The notes under the pieces are model-generated. The model searched no databases. It was not told the DNA's origin and saw only the letters and a program-made list of their open reading frames with translations. From contig CAMTDV010000009.1 of the NCBI GenBank assembly GCA_947069175.1, positions 9,929,663-9,993,662 of the forward strand: a stretch of DNA of 64,000 nt, written 5' to 3'. Of this stretch, positions 30,735 through 41,320 are shown piece by piece (the first letter of the stretch is position 1; each line of letters opens with the position of its first letter). The position numbers and the translations under genes were made by a program. The DNA is from Scalesia atractyloides. Lineage: Eukaryota > Streptophyta > Magnoliopsida > Asterales > Asteraceae.

Positions 30735-31575
30735 GTTGTAAGAATCGCTAGGCGCTAGTCGGGCGGTGGGGTACCCACTACCGATTAATAAGGGTTAATT
30801 GGGATTAATCGGATTGAGATTTTTATGTGTAATTTTTAGTAATATACACACATTTTTATATGTTGTCTTTTAAAGTAGACATGTTTTAACCCCTCATTGA
30901 CCCATTTTTTAAGTAATTGGCATTAATTATAAGGTTTGGTTGAAATTTGCCGGGATCTGGACAAAATTTGGCCAGAATAGGACTGTCATTGACCGCCTTG
31001 CGAATAATCGGCCATTAATCTGTAAACCTCCAATTAGTGATTAATCGGCGACTAATCGGAGACTAGTCGGGATTTTTACTAGGGGTGTGCAGTAACCGAA
31101 CCGTTAACCGAAACCGAACCGAAAACCGACAAAACCGAACCGAAATTAACCGAAACCGAATTAACCGTAAGTCGGTTAACGGATAATTTTTTTACCATCG
31201 GTTAACCAAACCAAATCGAACCATTTTTATTTATTTTTTATTTCTAGATTTTATACCTCAATTTCTTATATTTCATGTTTTATACTTTCATTTCATGTAA
31301 TAATACCTCCATTTCATTTATTTATACCTTTATTTCATTTATTTATACATCTATTTCATGTACTTAACATCTATTTCATGCATTTATACCTCAATTTCAT
31401 TTATTTATACATCCATTTCATGTATTTATACCTCCATTACATGTATTTCTATGCAAAAAAATTAGCCTTTGTTTGAATTGGTTATTAACCGAACCGATTA
31501 ACCGATGACTTCGGATACGGTTACGGATAATGCTAATAACCGAACTGAACCGTGCACACCCCTAATTTTTACAAC
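30735..31575. mobile_element. TIR element (GTTGTAARAATC ends), interrupted by a hAT MITE
   Basis: Left end GTTGTAAGAATCGC and right end GATTTTTACAAC are inverted. The interior has CGCTAGGCGCTAGTCGGGCG, repeated ATTAATCGG words and no coding sequence. The element continues on both sides of the insertion at 31080-31564. Superfamily not settled. Confidence 0.6.
31080..31564. mobile_element. hAT MITE, TIR TAGGGGTGTGCA, 8-bp TSD ATTTTTAC
   Basis: TAGGGGTGTGCA at the left and TGCACACCCCTA at the right are exact inverted repeats apart from one sub-terminal base. ATTTTTAC flanks both sides (31072-31079 and 31565-31572). Sub-terminal ACCGAACCG words. No transposase. It inserted into the older element 30735-31575. 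Confidence 0.9.
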
Positions 31576-31822
31576 CATGCTCATAATAATGTACTGGATC
31601 ATGTTGAGCTGATGATTTTTGTCCTGTTGTTTACCATCAAGCAATAGCCCCTGAGGGACAGAAACCAAAAGTATACATATTGTTGCTGCTGTTGATCATA
31701 GTATTACTGTTACTGTTTATTAGAGTAAATTACATGATGGGTTAAGTTCCAGAAGATTTAACTGCTAGAATCTGAGTCCGTATTTTCACTTTTTGTCTCT
31801 TGAAGAGTTGAACAATTTTAGG

Positions 31823-32010
31823 AGGCTGTGATGATAAATTTCAATGCGTTTGAAACTTTGAAACGGAGAGAGCGTTCGTATCTTGGCGGGGCACAACCCG
31901 GATGGTGATGTGAAAGATTGAAGATCTGATTGACTTTGTTCTTTCACATAACCGGTACGTATGCAGCCATTGCGGATTTATCCTCTTTGTTTAATTACAG
32001 ATCTGAGCCT
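31823..32010 (+). ncRNA. RNA-like module B8, next to the TOP3-like exon
   Basis: AGGC-TGTGATGATAA start, block 1 CTTGGCGGGGCACAAC (2-nt insertion), arm with GTGATGTGAAAG ... CTTTCACATAACC, block 2 GCAGCCATTGCGG, end CTGA-GCCT. It lies 253 bp upstream of the ATG at 32263. The B-plus-TOP3 arrangement recurs in damaged form at B2-21331, suggesting this is close to the ancestral configuration. Confidence 0.5.
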
Positions 32011-32262
32011 CAAAATCGTTTTGTCTCAATTTTTAATCATTCATCTTTTACAAAATTTTAATTTCAGCTATTGAAAAGTGTTTTGCTATAATATCATTGA
32101 GAAAAAGAAAAACGAAAACAGATGGGATCAAAGTTGTTTTTGGCAATATTCATGTGGTACGTACAAAGTGGCTCTGAACCAGTGCATGTTGTTGCCTTGT
32201 TGTAAGCACTGGTTGCTACTTTTCAAATCAAAAGTATTATTGATTTAGGCGGCAAGTTAACA

Positions 32263-32340
32263 ATGGCAACCAAAGTACTCATGGTTGCGGAGAAGCCAAG
32301 CATCGCTCTTTCAGTCGCTACAACACTATTTGGTGGTCGG
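32263..32340 (+). CDS. TOP3B: DNA topoisomerase 3 (beta type), first coding exon
   Basis: Type IA topoisomerase that passes single strands through a transient 5'-phosphotyrosine break; the beta enzyme also acts on RNA. The exon reads MATKVLMVAEKPSIAL then SVATTLFGGR, 26 codons, and ends exactly at a GT donor (CGG|GTTATT). VLMVAEKPSIA is the start of the Toprim domain with its catalytic Glu. The ATG is in good context (AACAATGGC). No further exon is found up to the gap at 41611: the sequence behind it is Helitron, MULE and LTR-like DNA. Either a very long, TE-filled first intron or a stranded exon. The frame is intact, so recent activity is possible. Confidence 0.75.
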
Positions 32341-32506
32341 GTTATTCCTTCCATCTTTTACCATTTCGTTAGCAGTTGGAGATTACCAACATATTAATAC
32401 TCGTTTTTTTGTTAAATGACGATGATTTGTCAGTAACCATAAGGGATTACAGAAGAATTACCAACAAGGAGGAGATTGCTATAACGAAGCTCAAACTTAT
32501 AAGGAA

Positions 32507-33331
32507 CTAGTAAGATTACCCGCAATACGTTGCGCGCCTGCAAGGTTTTGGTCGATATGTATTTTGGTTCAGTATAGCAGATACTCTTAAAAGAGTATCT
32601 ACACATGTTTTACTTCAACCAAAAACCATAAAAATAAATTTAAATTGAAAAGCACAGTACAGGCAGATTTTAAATTATTTTTAAATGGAAACATAAACAC
32701 CAACTTAAACATAACTTTAATAAAAGTTTACATATAAACGTAAACCAACTTTAAATTATACCAACACATGCATTAAAATAAGCACATAAGAAAATTTTGT
32801 TATTTTAAGTTAAAAAATGTTATGGTACGTTGCGTGATGTCAACACGTAAAGTAACTCGAATTTATACCATCTAATGAAAACGTATTATATTTGGCTTAA
32901 GTTGTTTCCCAACAAAATTTACATCAAAACATAGACAAATTGAAAAAAAAACAAACATAAATATAAGCATGAAAATACATTATATTTGATTCGACTCATA
33001 TTCGGAAAAATAAACAAAATTACGTTAAAACGTAGACCAACTAAAAATGTATACAAAAATAAGCATAAGAACATATTATAAGTGACCCAACTCACTTACC
33101 AAAAATTTTTATGTTAAAATGTAAATCAACTTAAAATTATACCGAAACGTACGTAAAAACACGCACATAAAAACTCGATTGCTAAATATTTAGAAAGTTA
33201 ATAGGTCATGAGGGTTAATATTGAAAATCAAGAGGTAAAAATATTGAAAACACAAAGAAAAAGTCAAAAGTAAAAATACCAATAACAAAACTTCCCAATT
33301 GTAATGTAATGTAGAATTAATTAATATGAGA
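32507..33331 (-). mobile_element. Short non-autonomous Helitron
   Basis: The minus strand starts TCTCATATTAATTAATTC at 33331 and ends ...CTTACTAG at 32507. A hairpin CGCAA-tacg-TTGCG (about 32521-32534) lies 10 bp inside the 3' end. The flanking bases are A and T. The interior has degenerate repeats of words like AAACGTAGACCAACTAAAAA. It lies just behind the TOP3-like exon, in what would be intron 1. Confidence 0.65.
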
Positions 33332-34094
33332 TATTATAACTTTGGTTTTGGCAAATCAAAAAGCTTATAATTAGTAGTTAAAGTGACCACTTAACAAAAG
33401 CTAAAATGTGATAACTTTATTATGGGAATAATATATTATATGATGTCAAGTTATATATAAATTCGAGTGAATTATGATTTTGGCATCTGTAGTTGTTTTA
33501 CTTTAATCCTTTCAGCTCAAAAAAGAATTTTTTGACATCTGAGCCTTCAACATCATGTTTTCAAATCCTTTTAGCCTTTGTTACTAACCTCATTCATTTA
33601 CTTAGTTCAAAATTGGTCATGTTCCTGTTACACGAGGGACATTTAAAACAAGGCTAAACTGAAGGGACTATTTCTACAGCTTTTGAAAATTGAGTTATGG
33701 ATTAATTAAATTTAATTCAATTCTAGAAACCTGGTCAAACAACAAAGGCTACATGTGACACTTTTGTAAACTTGAATTCAAAACAGAAAGCACACCAATG
33801 CATTCTCGCCATTCCGGCAAAGCTCAGATTTTTCGGGCCAACGTCTATATGTATTGACTAAATAAACACTTTTCGGGCCAACGTCTATATGTTTCTTTTG
33901 ACTAAATAAACACGTTTAAACGCTAATAACTAGTTTTTAAATGTGTTTCGATTGTAACCGTCGATTCTTAATTGTTAGTTATTAACCAATCATTTTGCTT
34001 TTAAGGATCCAAATATAACCAATGCTTTGACTATCACACCCCAACCGATGGCGGAATCATTGGCGCAGACGTAAGTAAATTGCTCGAGACTTCA
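33332..34094. other. Non-coding spacer with a 40-bp tandem duplication
   Basis: No gene found. 33831-33870 and 33871-33913 are a head-to-tail copy of TTCGGGCCAACGTCTATATG ... GACTAAATAAACAC. A TATCACACCCCAACCGATGG word at about 34034 resembles the TGTCACACCCCG LTR start seen at 11578 and 37020. Confidence 0.5.
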
Positions 34095-34351
34095 TAACAC
34101 TAAGAGTAAATTACAAAACTCATCATTTATGTTGATATCAGATTACAAAGTGTGTCATTTGTCTTAAAAGTGACAAGATTCATACTTTATGTTTGCAAAC
34201 CATAGCATGCTACGTCCTTTACCCTAAACTCAGTTAAATTTTAATGTTAAATCAGGGTATGTTGGTAATTTTACTAATTTATGTAAAATATCTCTAATAT
34301 TTAGAAACAGAATTAAAAAAATATACAGATCTCTCCCTCTCAAAACTCTTA

Positions 34352-34677
34352 GAGCATTCGCATCCCTTCCACCAAAATATGTGAGTGGGTTTTTATAATA
34401 TAAAGAGTATAAAAAGTGGTTGTGAGTGAGGAGATAAAAAATGTTACTATTCATCTGTATATTTGGGGGGATGTTATTCACCTCGTATACTTTTTTAATA
34501 TATATTGAAAGTGGTTGTGAGTGAAAGAGAGAGAAAATGTAATGATAAAGGTATAAAAATATTATTTAATTGAAAATGAGAGAGAAAAAATATTTGTTTT
34601 TAGTAGAAATATATTGATACAGGAGTTGTTTTTTAGTGAAATGTATGTATACTTTTAGGGGTTGGATGTGAATACTC
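34352..34677. mobile_element. Tourist-like (PIF/Harbinger) MITE, TSD TTA
   Basis: GAGCATTCGCATCC at the left and GGATGTGAATACTC at the right are imperfect inverted repeats. TTA flanks both ends (34349-34351, 34678-34680). 326 bp, non-coding, nested in the MULE. Confidence 0.8.
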
Positions 34678-35055
34678 TTAGGCCTTTCTCTCTCTTAACT
34701 CTCTTTCTCTCTCCTCCTATCTCTCTAACCTGCTAACCACCACTCTAGCTCCACCATAAACAATCCACTTTCTCTCACCCACCACCACTCTAGCCACCGC
34801 TGTCCAACCACCCAGTCATTGCCATCCAACCACAACCAACACCCGGCCACCACCACCCATCCTCTCCAATCTTAGATCTGTAACACCTCCGTCGCCACCT
34901 CCCCTTTACACACATGATAGCCCAATGATATTCACATATTAATGAAGCTTTTGAGAGCATCTCACCCTTCCGCCACCATGGCCACCGGAACCTGTTCTGG
35001 GTTTTCTCCTCCGGCCAGTTTCTGAGATGGGTTTGGCCGGAATATTCCTCCGGTG

Positions 35056-35210
35056 CTGAATATTGTTGGCGGTGGTGATAAAGTTTATGTGGTTGTTGGG
35101 AAGTCTGTTGAAAAAGGCACCGTCTTTGTTTCATTGGACTTTTAGGAGGTTTAGAGATAGAGATATATGTATTATTCATGTTCATCAGTTTCAATTTAGT
35201 TTTGAATTTG
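35056..35210 (+). pseudogene. USP-domain fragment of a U-box/USP-type protein kinase, frameshifted
   Basis: In plants a universal-stress-protein domain precedes the kinase and U-box in this family. One frame reads DKVYVVVGKSVEKG (first strand and helix start) and ends at a TAG; the neighbouring frame then reads FHWTFRRFRDRDICIIHVHQ (helix end and second strand). The two are colinear with the family, so one frameshift separates them. A 50-codon exon piece carried inside a MULE. Family assignment is from motif recognition only. Confidence 0.6.
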
Positions 35211-35971
35211 GATTTGACTCTAGTTTTAGTTTTGGTACTCATTGGGCCTATTTTGGTATATGTTGACCAATAGTTGTGATCTTGTTAACTTTATCGGATT
35301 TAAATTAATGGGAGCTTTACTTTTATTTGATTGAACTTGTTTGTTTTTGAAGAACTTGAATTCTGCTTGTATAACAAATGCAGACATATGAACAACAATA
35401 GGTTGATTATTACTTTACTAGGTCAAAGTTGATATTTCTAAACTCAGGATTGATGGTGATGGCGGTGGTGTTTAAAATGGAGGCGGTGGCGAAGGTGTTA
35501 AAGGGGAGGTGGCTGCTGAGGTGTTACATATCTAAGACTGGAGAGGATGGTGGTGGTTGGATGGTGGTTGTGATTGGGTGGCGGTGGTCGGGCAGCGGTG
35601 GCTAGAGTGGTGGTGGGTGAGAGGAAAGTGGGTTGGTGTTGGTGGTGGTGCTAGAGTGATGGTTAGAGAGAGACAGGAGGAGAGAGAGAGAGAGTTAAGA
35701 GACTGACAGACATGAGAGTTATGTGAAAGATCTGTTTTTTTTCTTTTATATTTTAATCTTTTAAAATTCTTTTTTTTAATTGTTAGAGATTAGCAAAATT
35801 ACCATTTTATCCTATTTAAAATTAAAATTTAACTTAGTTTAGGTAAAGGACGTAACGTGTTATGGTTTGCAAACATAAAGTATGAATCTTGTCACTTTTA
35901 AAGATAAAGGACACACTTTGTAATCTGGTGTCAACATAAAGGACGAGTTTTGTAATTTACTCTAACACTAA

Positions 35972-37019
35972 TTTGTGACAAGTATTTAAAGAAAACGACA
36001 TTTCATTTCATTTCTGGAATTCGAGTACATAGCTTTGGAAACAAAATACAACAACGAAATTCAAAGTACAACAACAAAATCAGAATACAAGGGTACAGCA
36101 TAAGACTAATTTAAAAGTGGGTTTCTAGTTCATCTTACCAGATTCCATGCACCCTCATCATCATCATTAACCTGCAACATATATAAAGTATAGTTCAACA
36201 CACAAGGCATTGGCGACCATACAAGTTTGAATACTAAGTGTAATAAAAGGCTACATTCAACATGGCATGAACGTTTACTTAAACTAACACACAATACTAG
36301 CAATGCTACTACACATGTTAACCTAAAGTTTACCGCTAGCGTAATCTAATGATAGCAATAAGAAGACCGTTTTGTTTAGTTAACATGACCTCACGAATAC
36401 GAGCGGTGTGTTAATCCTATAACGTTATACATGTTAAGGGAGGCTTGTACATAGTTAATGACGTAATATAAAGCATTCGATTCTAGCATGGATAAGTTAC
36501 AAGTATTCGTACATAGCATGTATGATTGAATGTTTGTATTTGTGATTTAGCATAAAGTATAGTGATTAAGTGGGTTGATAAGCATATATGTTGTACCCCA
36601 AAAGTGTAAAGATAGAAAAAGAGGGATCGACTATATTCACGGTTTTGCAAGCTTCCTGGCAATCCGAGAGTCTTTGAAGAGTTGAGGTTGGGACACCGAA
36701 GTTACCCTACACAGGGAAACGGAGGTGTGTAAGTATTCTGAGTTGGCAAAGAAGGCAGATTCGAAAACCAGAAAGTACGAAAAGTAAACGGGAAAAATGC
36801 CACTTCGTAAGAAGTGATCATTCACTTCATGCGAAGGGACTGTTTTTGGACAATGTAGCTCGTTCATAACAGCTAACCATGATTCGGTTTTTTAACAGTT
36901 AACCACGATTCGGTTAATATCAGGAACTTAATTAAGTGAAAAAGTAAGTATTTCGTAGTCTTTAGTTTAGTCCAAAGTCTAACAATTATGTCATAGATGT
37001 CAAGCATGGGGGTACGAAT
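35972..37019. other. LTR-like non-coding DNA with palindromes
   Basis: No coding sequence. CACTTCGTAAGAAGTG and CACTTCATGCGAAG (36796-36835) are short palindromes like those at 39509-39587. Two diverged copies of GTTAACCACGATTCGGTT occur near 36880-36920. Confidence 0.4.
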
Positions 37020-37853
37020 TGTCACACCCCGACCCGTAGCGTAATAAAAATCGGGGCATAATTGGGTTATCATGTGTAAAAACGGGGGAGATTTTGGGTC
37101 AACAAAAGTTGGCGAGTGAACCTTGACAAAACATTTTAACTAATTTCTTGTTTTATTTATTAAAGAGAATTCGTGCATTAATCACATGTGAGCAAACATA
37201 TATATGTAAACAATCACAAACCACTTTGGATGAGTATATGACATGAATGATGATGTATTTGAGATCAAGGCTCAATCAAACGGAGCCGATCTAATGAGAC
37301 TCCTGATGCTCAACCCGTATCCCACGAGGAACTGATGGGCCTAATGAAATGCGTGCACTGAAATGATAAAATTCAATCTACATATAATTCACACAACAAT
37401 TGATACACATTTGATCACGGATATGATGTATGCACAAGTGTTTAAATAAAATAAAAGAATAGTACGACACATGATACACCCCAAAACATGATTAAAACGG
37501 GGAATTAGTAGAGATTCACTCACAGTGGATGCGTTTCTTGATGACGAGGAATGCGCACGAATATTATGATTCAACCGACGAGGGAAAACTAACCTAAATG
37601 ATAACGACATGATTCGATTAAATAAATAAATTTTATTTGAGATTATTATTTTTAATTAGTGCTCTTTAATGAGATTTTTAGATTTATTTTTGTGAGTTTA
37701 ATGCAAAAATTTTTAACTTCAAAAACCATATTTTTAAGTATTTTTAAATAATTTTTCAAATAAATAAAAAGAAACAAAAATAAAATAAAAAAGGGGTTGA
37801 CTTTGTCAGGTTTGACCGGGTCTGACCGGTCAGACAGCATGTATTCCAGGCGG

Positions 37854-37927
37854 CGAGTGAGGTTCGAACTCGGGACCTCTCGTATACGTGCACGCAGCTC
37901 TACCAACTGAGCTACGTGTCTAACCCG
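37854..37927 (-). repeat. tRNA-like unit 1
   Basis: Minus strand: A-box TAGCTCAGTTGGTAGAGC (D-arm AGCTC/GAGCT) and B-box GGTCCCGAGTTCGAACCTC with a GAGGT/ACCTC stem. The acceptor ends do not pair well, so not a functional tRNA gene. Confidence 0.55.
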
Positions 37928-38025
37928 AAATATTCTCTGTTTTAATTATATATATATATACTAACTAACTTTAACCTTATTTAGTTTTTATTAAAAATGA
38001 TTTAATATGGCCGAACCGGTTACAG

Positions 38026-38100
38026 AAGCCCGGAATCGAACTCGGGACCTTCGGTTCGAGTGCACACAGCCCAACCAGTTGGGCTGTGTGTCTAATCTGC
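38026..38100 (-). repeat. tRNA-like unit 2
   Basis: Minus strand: GATTAGACACACAGCCC, D-arm-like AGCCC/GGGCT hairpin, and T-arm CCCGAGTTCGATTCCGGG. About 170 bp from unit 1. Confidence 0.55.
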
Positions 38101-38193
38101 TTAAATACTGGATTATATTCCTCTTATATATATACTGTGAATTGATCTGAATAGGTTTAAAAATGTTGGTTTTATTTCAGAAAGTCGGAAACA

Positions 38194-38266
38194 TGTGTGA
38201 TTCGAACCCGGGACGTGTGTTTTGTATTTGCACACAGTCCACCGCTGGACTGTGTGTCTAACCCGG
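38194..38266 (-). repeat. tRNA-like unit 3
   Basis: Minus strand: GGTTAGACACACAGTCC, D-arm-like AGTCC/GGACT, anticodon-like GTGTG/CACAC stem, and B box GTCCCGGGTTCGAATCAC. The stems differ in sequence from units 1 and 2 but keep pairing. Confidence 0.55.
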
Positions 38267-38855
38267 TTAAATACCCGTTTTTATTTATATTAAAACACTA
38301 TCTTAACTTCATCTTTTTCATCATTCCAAATTTCCGACAGTGATTCCGGCTGAACGAACTGAATTAACAGTTTCGATTATTGTGTTGAGCAATTAAATTA
38401 CTAATCAAGAGATAGCAAGAAGGTTTAGACAATTATACCGTCTGAAGAACAACTGCGGTTTTCTGATCAGTGATTCCGGCGATATTCCGGCGAATGCGAA
38501 GATCTCCGGCGACGAGCTTTGGAAGAATTAAAACTTCAGAAAGAGAGTGCGGTTCTGAGCGAAATGTTTACAAGGAGTTTGAGTGGGTATTTATAAGGGG
38601 GACAGGCCGATTGGGTTCGAATTTGGGGTCAAGATTCGCGGTCAATGATTTCAAACGGTTTTGACTAAAATTGATTGTTAGGCAACGGTTATAACTGATG
38701 TCGAAATCAGTTTACGCGTTTCAGTCAAAGGAAAATAGCCACATTTGCGGAGTTTCGGCTTTCCGGCGATTGCGAGTTCTGGGCGCGCTGATTTACAGGT
38801 TTTGACTTTCCCTGTTTTACTTTAAGTGATATTTGTTTAAGCATATATCACAAAG

Positions 38856-38930
38856 GATGTGTGTGGTGGAGTGGTGTGATGTGTGTGTGTGTGTTCGCGG
38901 GAGACCCGGGTTCGAGATCCGGCGACTCTA
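38856..38930 (+). repeat. tRNA-like unit 4, opposite strand
   Basis: GGTGGAGTGGTGTGATG resembles an A box, followed by a GT tract and GACCCGGGTTCGAGATCCGG, a B box with a CCGG/CCGG stem. Orientation opposite to units 1-3. Confidence 0.45.
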
Positions 38931-39508
38931 TATATTATTTTTGAGTTTATTTTACTTATTATTATTATTATTTATTAATTATGGTTTTTAACTTCTATAA
39001 TATTTATTAATTATGAGATGTTTAAAAATAGTCGGCACAATCAATACGCAACGAACTTTTAACCGAATGCTTGATTATTAAACGAAGCGGGTTTTGAACC
39101 CGTTTTTCATAAATGTTACACGAATACCTCGTTATATGATTCACCAAAGCTCAAAGTTTATCAACAAAGTTGATAAACCCGGTTGGTCATGAATGTACAG
39201 AAATAAAATATGTTCAAGCGAGGTGTGGAACTTAATTCGGGTAGCCAAAGCTCCCAACGTTCTCACACTAGCTAAACTCAAGTTCATCCTTATTGAGGAA
39301 TGTGAACTTAGCTAGCTTGCACACTTGGTACAAAGAAAAGTAGAAGGGGAATTACAAAAGCACAAGGTAATAGTGAGTTAAACTCACTTAGAACAATCTG
39401 ATATCAATTTGCTAAGAATTCATAAGTTTGAGACTGGAGGTAAGAAGTTTCGGAAAGATTGAAGTTGTGGATGTGCTCTTATTTATAGGAATGCGTTGCT
39501 GTCAACAC

Positions 39509-39590
39509 CACTTCATGCGAAGTGGGATCACTTTGTGCGAAGTGTACTTCACTTCGTACGAAGTGGGTACACTTTGTGCGAAGTGGCTTC
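39509..39590. repeat. Cluster of short palindromes
   Basis: CACTTCATGCGAAGTG, CACTTTGTGCGAAGTG and CACTTCGTACGAAGTG in series, each able to form a 6-bp-stem hairpin. Confidence 0.75.
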
Positions 39591-39904
39591 AGATCGCACA
39601 AAGGTGTTAGTTTCGGGTTGTTTTTACGTGTTTTGGCCGATTTTGAAGTATTTTAAGTAAGAAGTTGTAACGTATGAGTATTGCATGTATAAATAGTATT
39701 GATTTGCATGTAAAACACGTATTTGAATGATTGATTGTATGTATAACAAGTATGAATAAAGTATGAATTTTCATTATGATCAACGTCTCAGATTACAAAG
39801 TTGGAAATGAAGTAACAATAAGATACGAATACAAGTTTCCATAAGTAGAAATACGATTACACTTTCTAAATGAGGAAAGTACAAAATACGAGGCATTACA
39901 TTGA

Positions 39905-39994
39905 GAGCGTTGATCAACGGCATTAAACATCATAGAGCGTTGATCAACGACATTAAACATCAGAGAGTGTTGATCAACAACATTAAACATCAAA
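39905..39994. repeat. 30-bp tandem repeat, three units
   Basis: Units at 39905, 39935 and 39965. The first two centre on the perfect palindrome CGTTGATCAACG; the third has TGTTGATCAACA, which is also a palindrome, so paired changes preserve symmetry. Confidence 0.85.
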
Positions 39995-41027
39995 TTTGGT
40001 ATAAATCGAGACACAAAAACACCCTGAAATCCTTTTGAACATCTTATCACTCTCAAATGTTTGTTCCATGCACTTGTGCTCTCGCTGGAAATACATTAGA
40101 ACTCAAAGCTAAGCCCAATCTTTCTTTCACGTCTTTAGCGTCGATCCGAGGTAGTTTTTATGTGCATTTCATTCAATGATCAGCGAAAGCTCTCTGCCAA
40201 TTGCTTATGTTAGAGGCATAATTTAGATAATTTTGTTAATCTTTAATTAGGGTTCATGAGTTCTATCTGATTTGGGAATTAGGGTTTCAAATGAAGATGA
40301 TGAAGATGGGTTTTTTCAGCTATGTTTATAAGTGGGTTGGTGATTTGACATAAATGCCTCGCATGTGAGGGGCACATATCCAACTTTTAACCAAGTAAAT
40401 GAATAGGGTTAGTGATTGAGGTCAAAATGGTTAGAAAACATGTCGTTGAGTGCTCAGATGTTAATTTTTTTTTCTTAGAATAATAGGGTTAAAGTGAAAC
40501 TACACCGGTTAAAATCATAATTTACTCAATAAATTTTCATTTCTTTAATGTTTTTACGAAAAAAACCATTTTTTCTTGAAAAAAATTCCATGTCACGAAA
40601 AATAAAAAACAAACGTATCATGCGAGCACATGAAAACTTTTTGAAAACACTGAAGTAGAGCAAGATTCGTTCTAAAAACCCAAATTCATTAAAGTTCTAA
40701 AAACCCAAATTCATTAAAATTATACAATTCGTTCTAAAAACCCAAATTCATTAAAATAATACAAGGAAAAAAAATACTACTACTATTGTTGATATAATTA
40801 TATGATATTTACGTAAATAACCGAATTCTTTTATGTGAATAATGTTTGTTCTTTTTTATAACAAGTGGGATCTATTGTATTTTTGGATCTGGTTAAACAA
40901 TATATTTTATACTAGGTTATACTCACGTGTATACACAGGTTGACTAATAAAAATAGTTTATTTGTAATTTAGATAAGTAAACGTACATAATAGTCATTTC
41001 ACAAGCTTGTAATCTTTTACTCATAGT
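39995..41027. other. Non-coding AT-rich DNA
   Basis: No gene seen. A short direct repeat (GTTCTAAAAACCCAAATTCATT) occurs three times around 40671-40760. Confidence 0.5.
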
Positions 41028-41320
41028 CAGGGTCGTTTCAACCATTTTAGAGGCCCAAGGCGAAATGAAATTTTAGGGCCCTTTTTCCTTCTTTGATTAT
41101 TATAAACGATACTTCTTTATCTGTGTTTGGAACCAAACAAAAATCTAACACAACTGTAACACAAAGTGGTTTGTTTGTATAAGGAATCATACAAATCTAA
41201 AATAAAAAAGTTGGCAATATTTTTATAGTTAGCATACTATTTTTATTTTAAGTGGAGGCCCTATTTTTTTGAAGGCCCTATGCCGAAGCCTAGATTACTT
41301 GTACAATAGGTCTGGCCCTG
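41028..41320. mobile_element. hAT MITE, 8-bp TSD CTCATAGT
   Basis: CAGGGTCG... at the left and ...GGCCCTG at the right are imperfect inverted ends. CTCATAGT flanks exactly (41020-41027, 41321-41328). Sub-terminal GGCCC/GGGCC words. 293 bp, no coding capacity. Confidence 0.85.

Larger units (their letters stand above)
9529..31015. repeat. Segment present twice in the window (copy 1)
   Basis: Matches 41711-64000 in the same orientation, with the offset starting at 32182. Copy 1 is the clean version and should be used for annotation. The other copy begins right at the scaffold gap. Confidence 0.95.
34104..35962. mobile_element. Pack-MULE-like element, 9-bp TSD TAACACTAA
   Basis: The ends GAGTAAATTACAAAACTC and GAGTTTTGTAATTTACTC are inverted, with similarity continuing for about 150 bp on each side (GATTACAAAGTGTGTC, GTGACAAGATTCATACTTTA). 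TAACACTAA flanks both sides exactly (34095-34103, 35963-35971), the 9-bp duplication of Mutator-like elements. Inside, a C-rich stretch (34740-34920) and its G-rich inverse (35440-35640) form a second foldback, and a piece of a host gene lies between them. No MULE transposase. Confidence 0.85.
37020..39790. mobile_element. LTR-like element of the TGTCACACCCCG family, 3' end uncertain
   Basis: Starts TTGTCACACCCCGACCCGTA, the same terminal word as the 11578 LTR, and carries palindromes about 2.5 kb in, like that LTR. No coding domains. I could not find a matching ...GTGTTACA end or a target duplication, so the extent is a guess. Confidence 0.35.

Noticed and set aside
16417..32010. Plant telomerase RNA
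   Set aside because: No CTAAACCCTA-type template in any module.
34790..35242. 150-codon minus-strand open frame
   Set aside because: Antisense reading of the MULE's low-complexity arm and of the captured USP fragment. The meaningful strand is plus.
37854..38100. Functional tRNA genes
   Set aside because: The acceptor arms do not pair, anticodon arms are irregular and there are three variants in a row. tRNA-like only.
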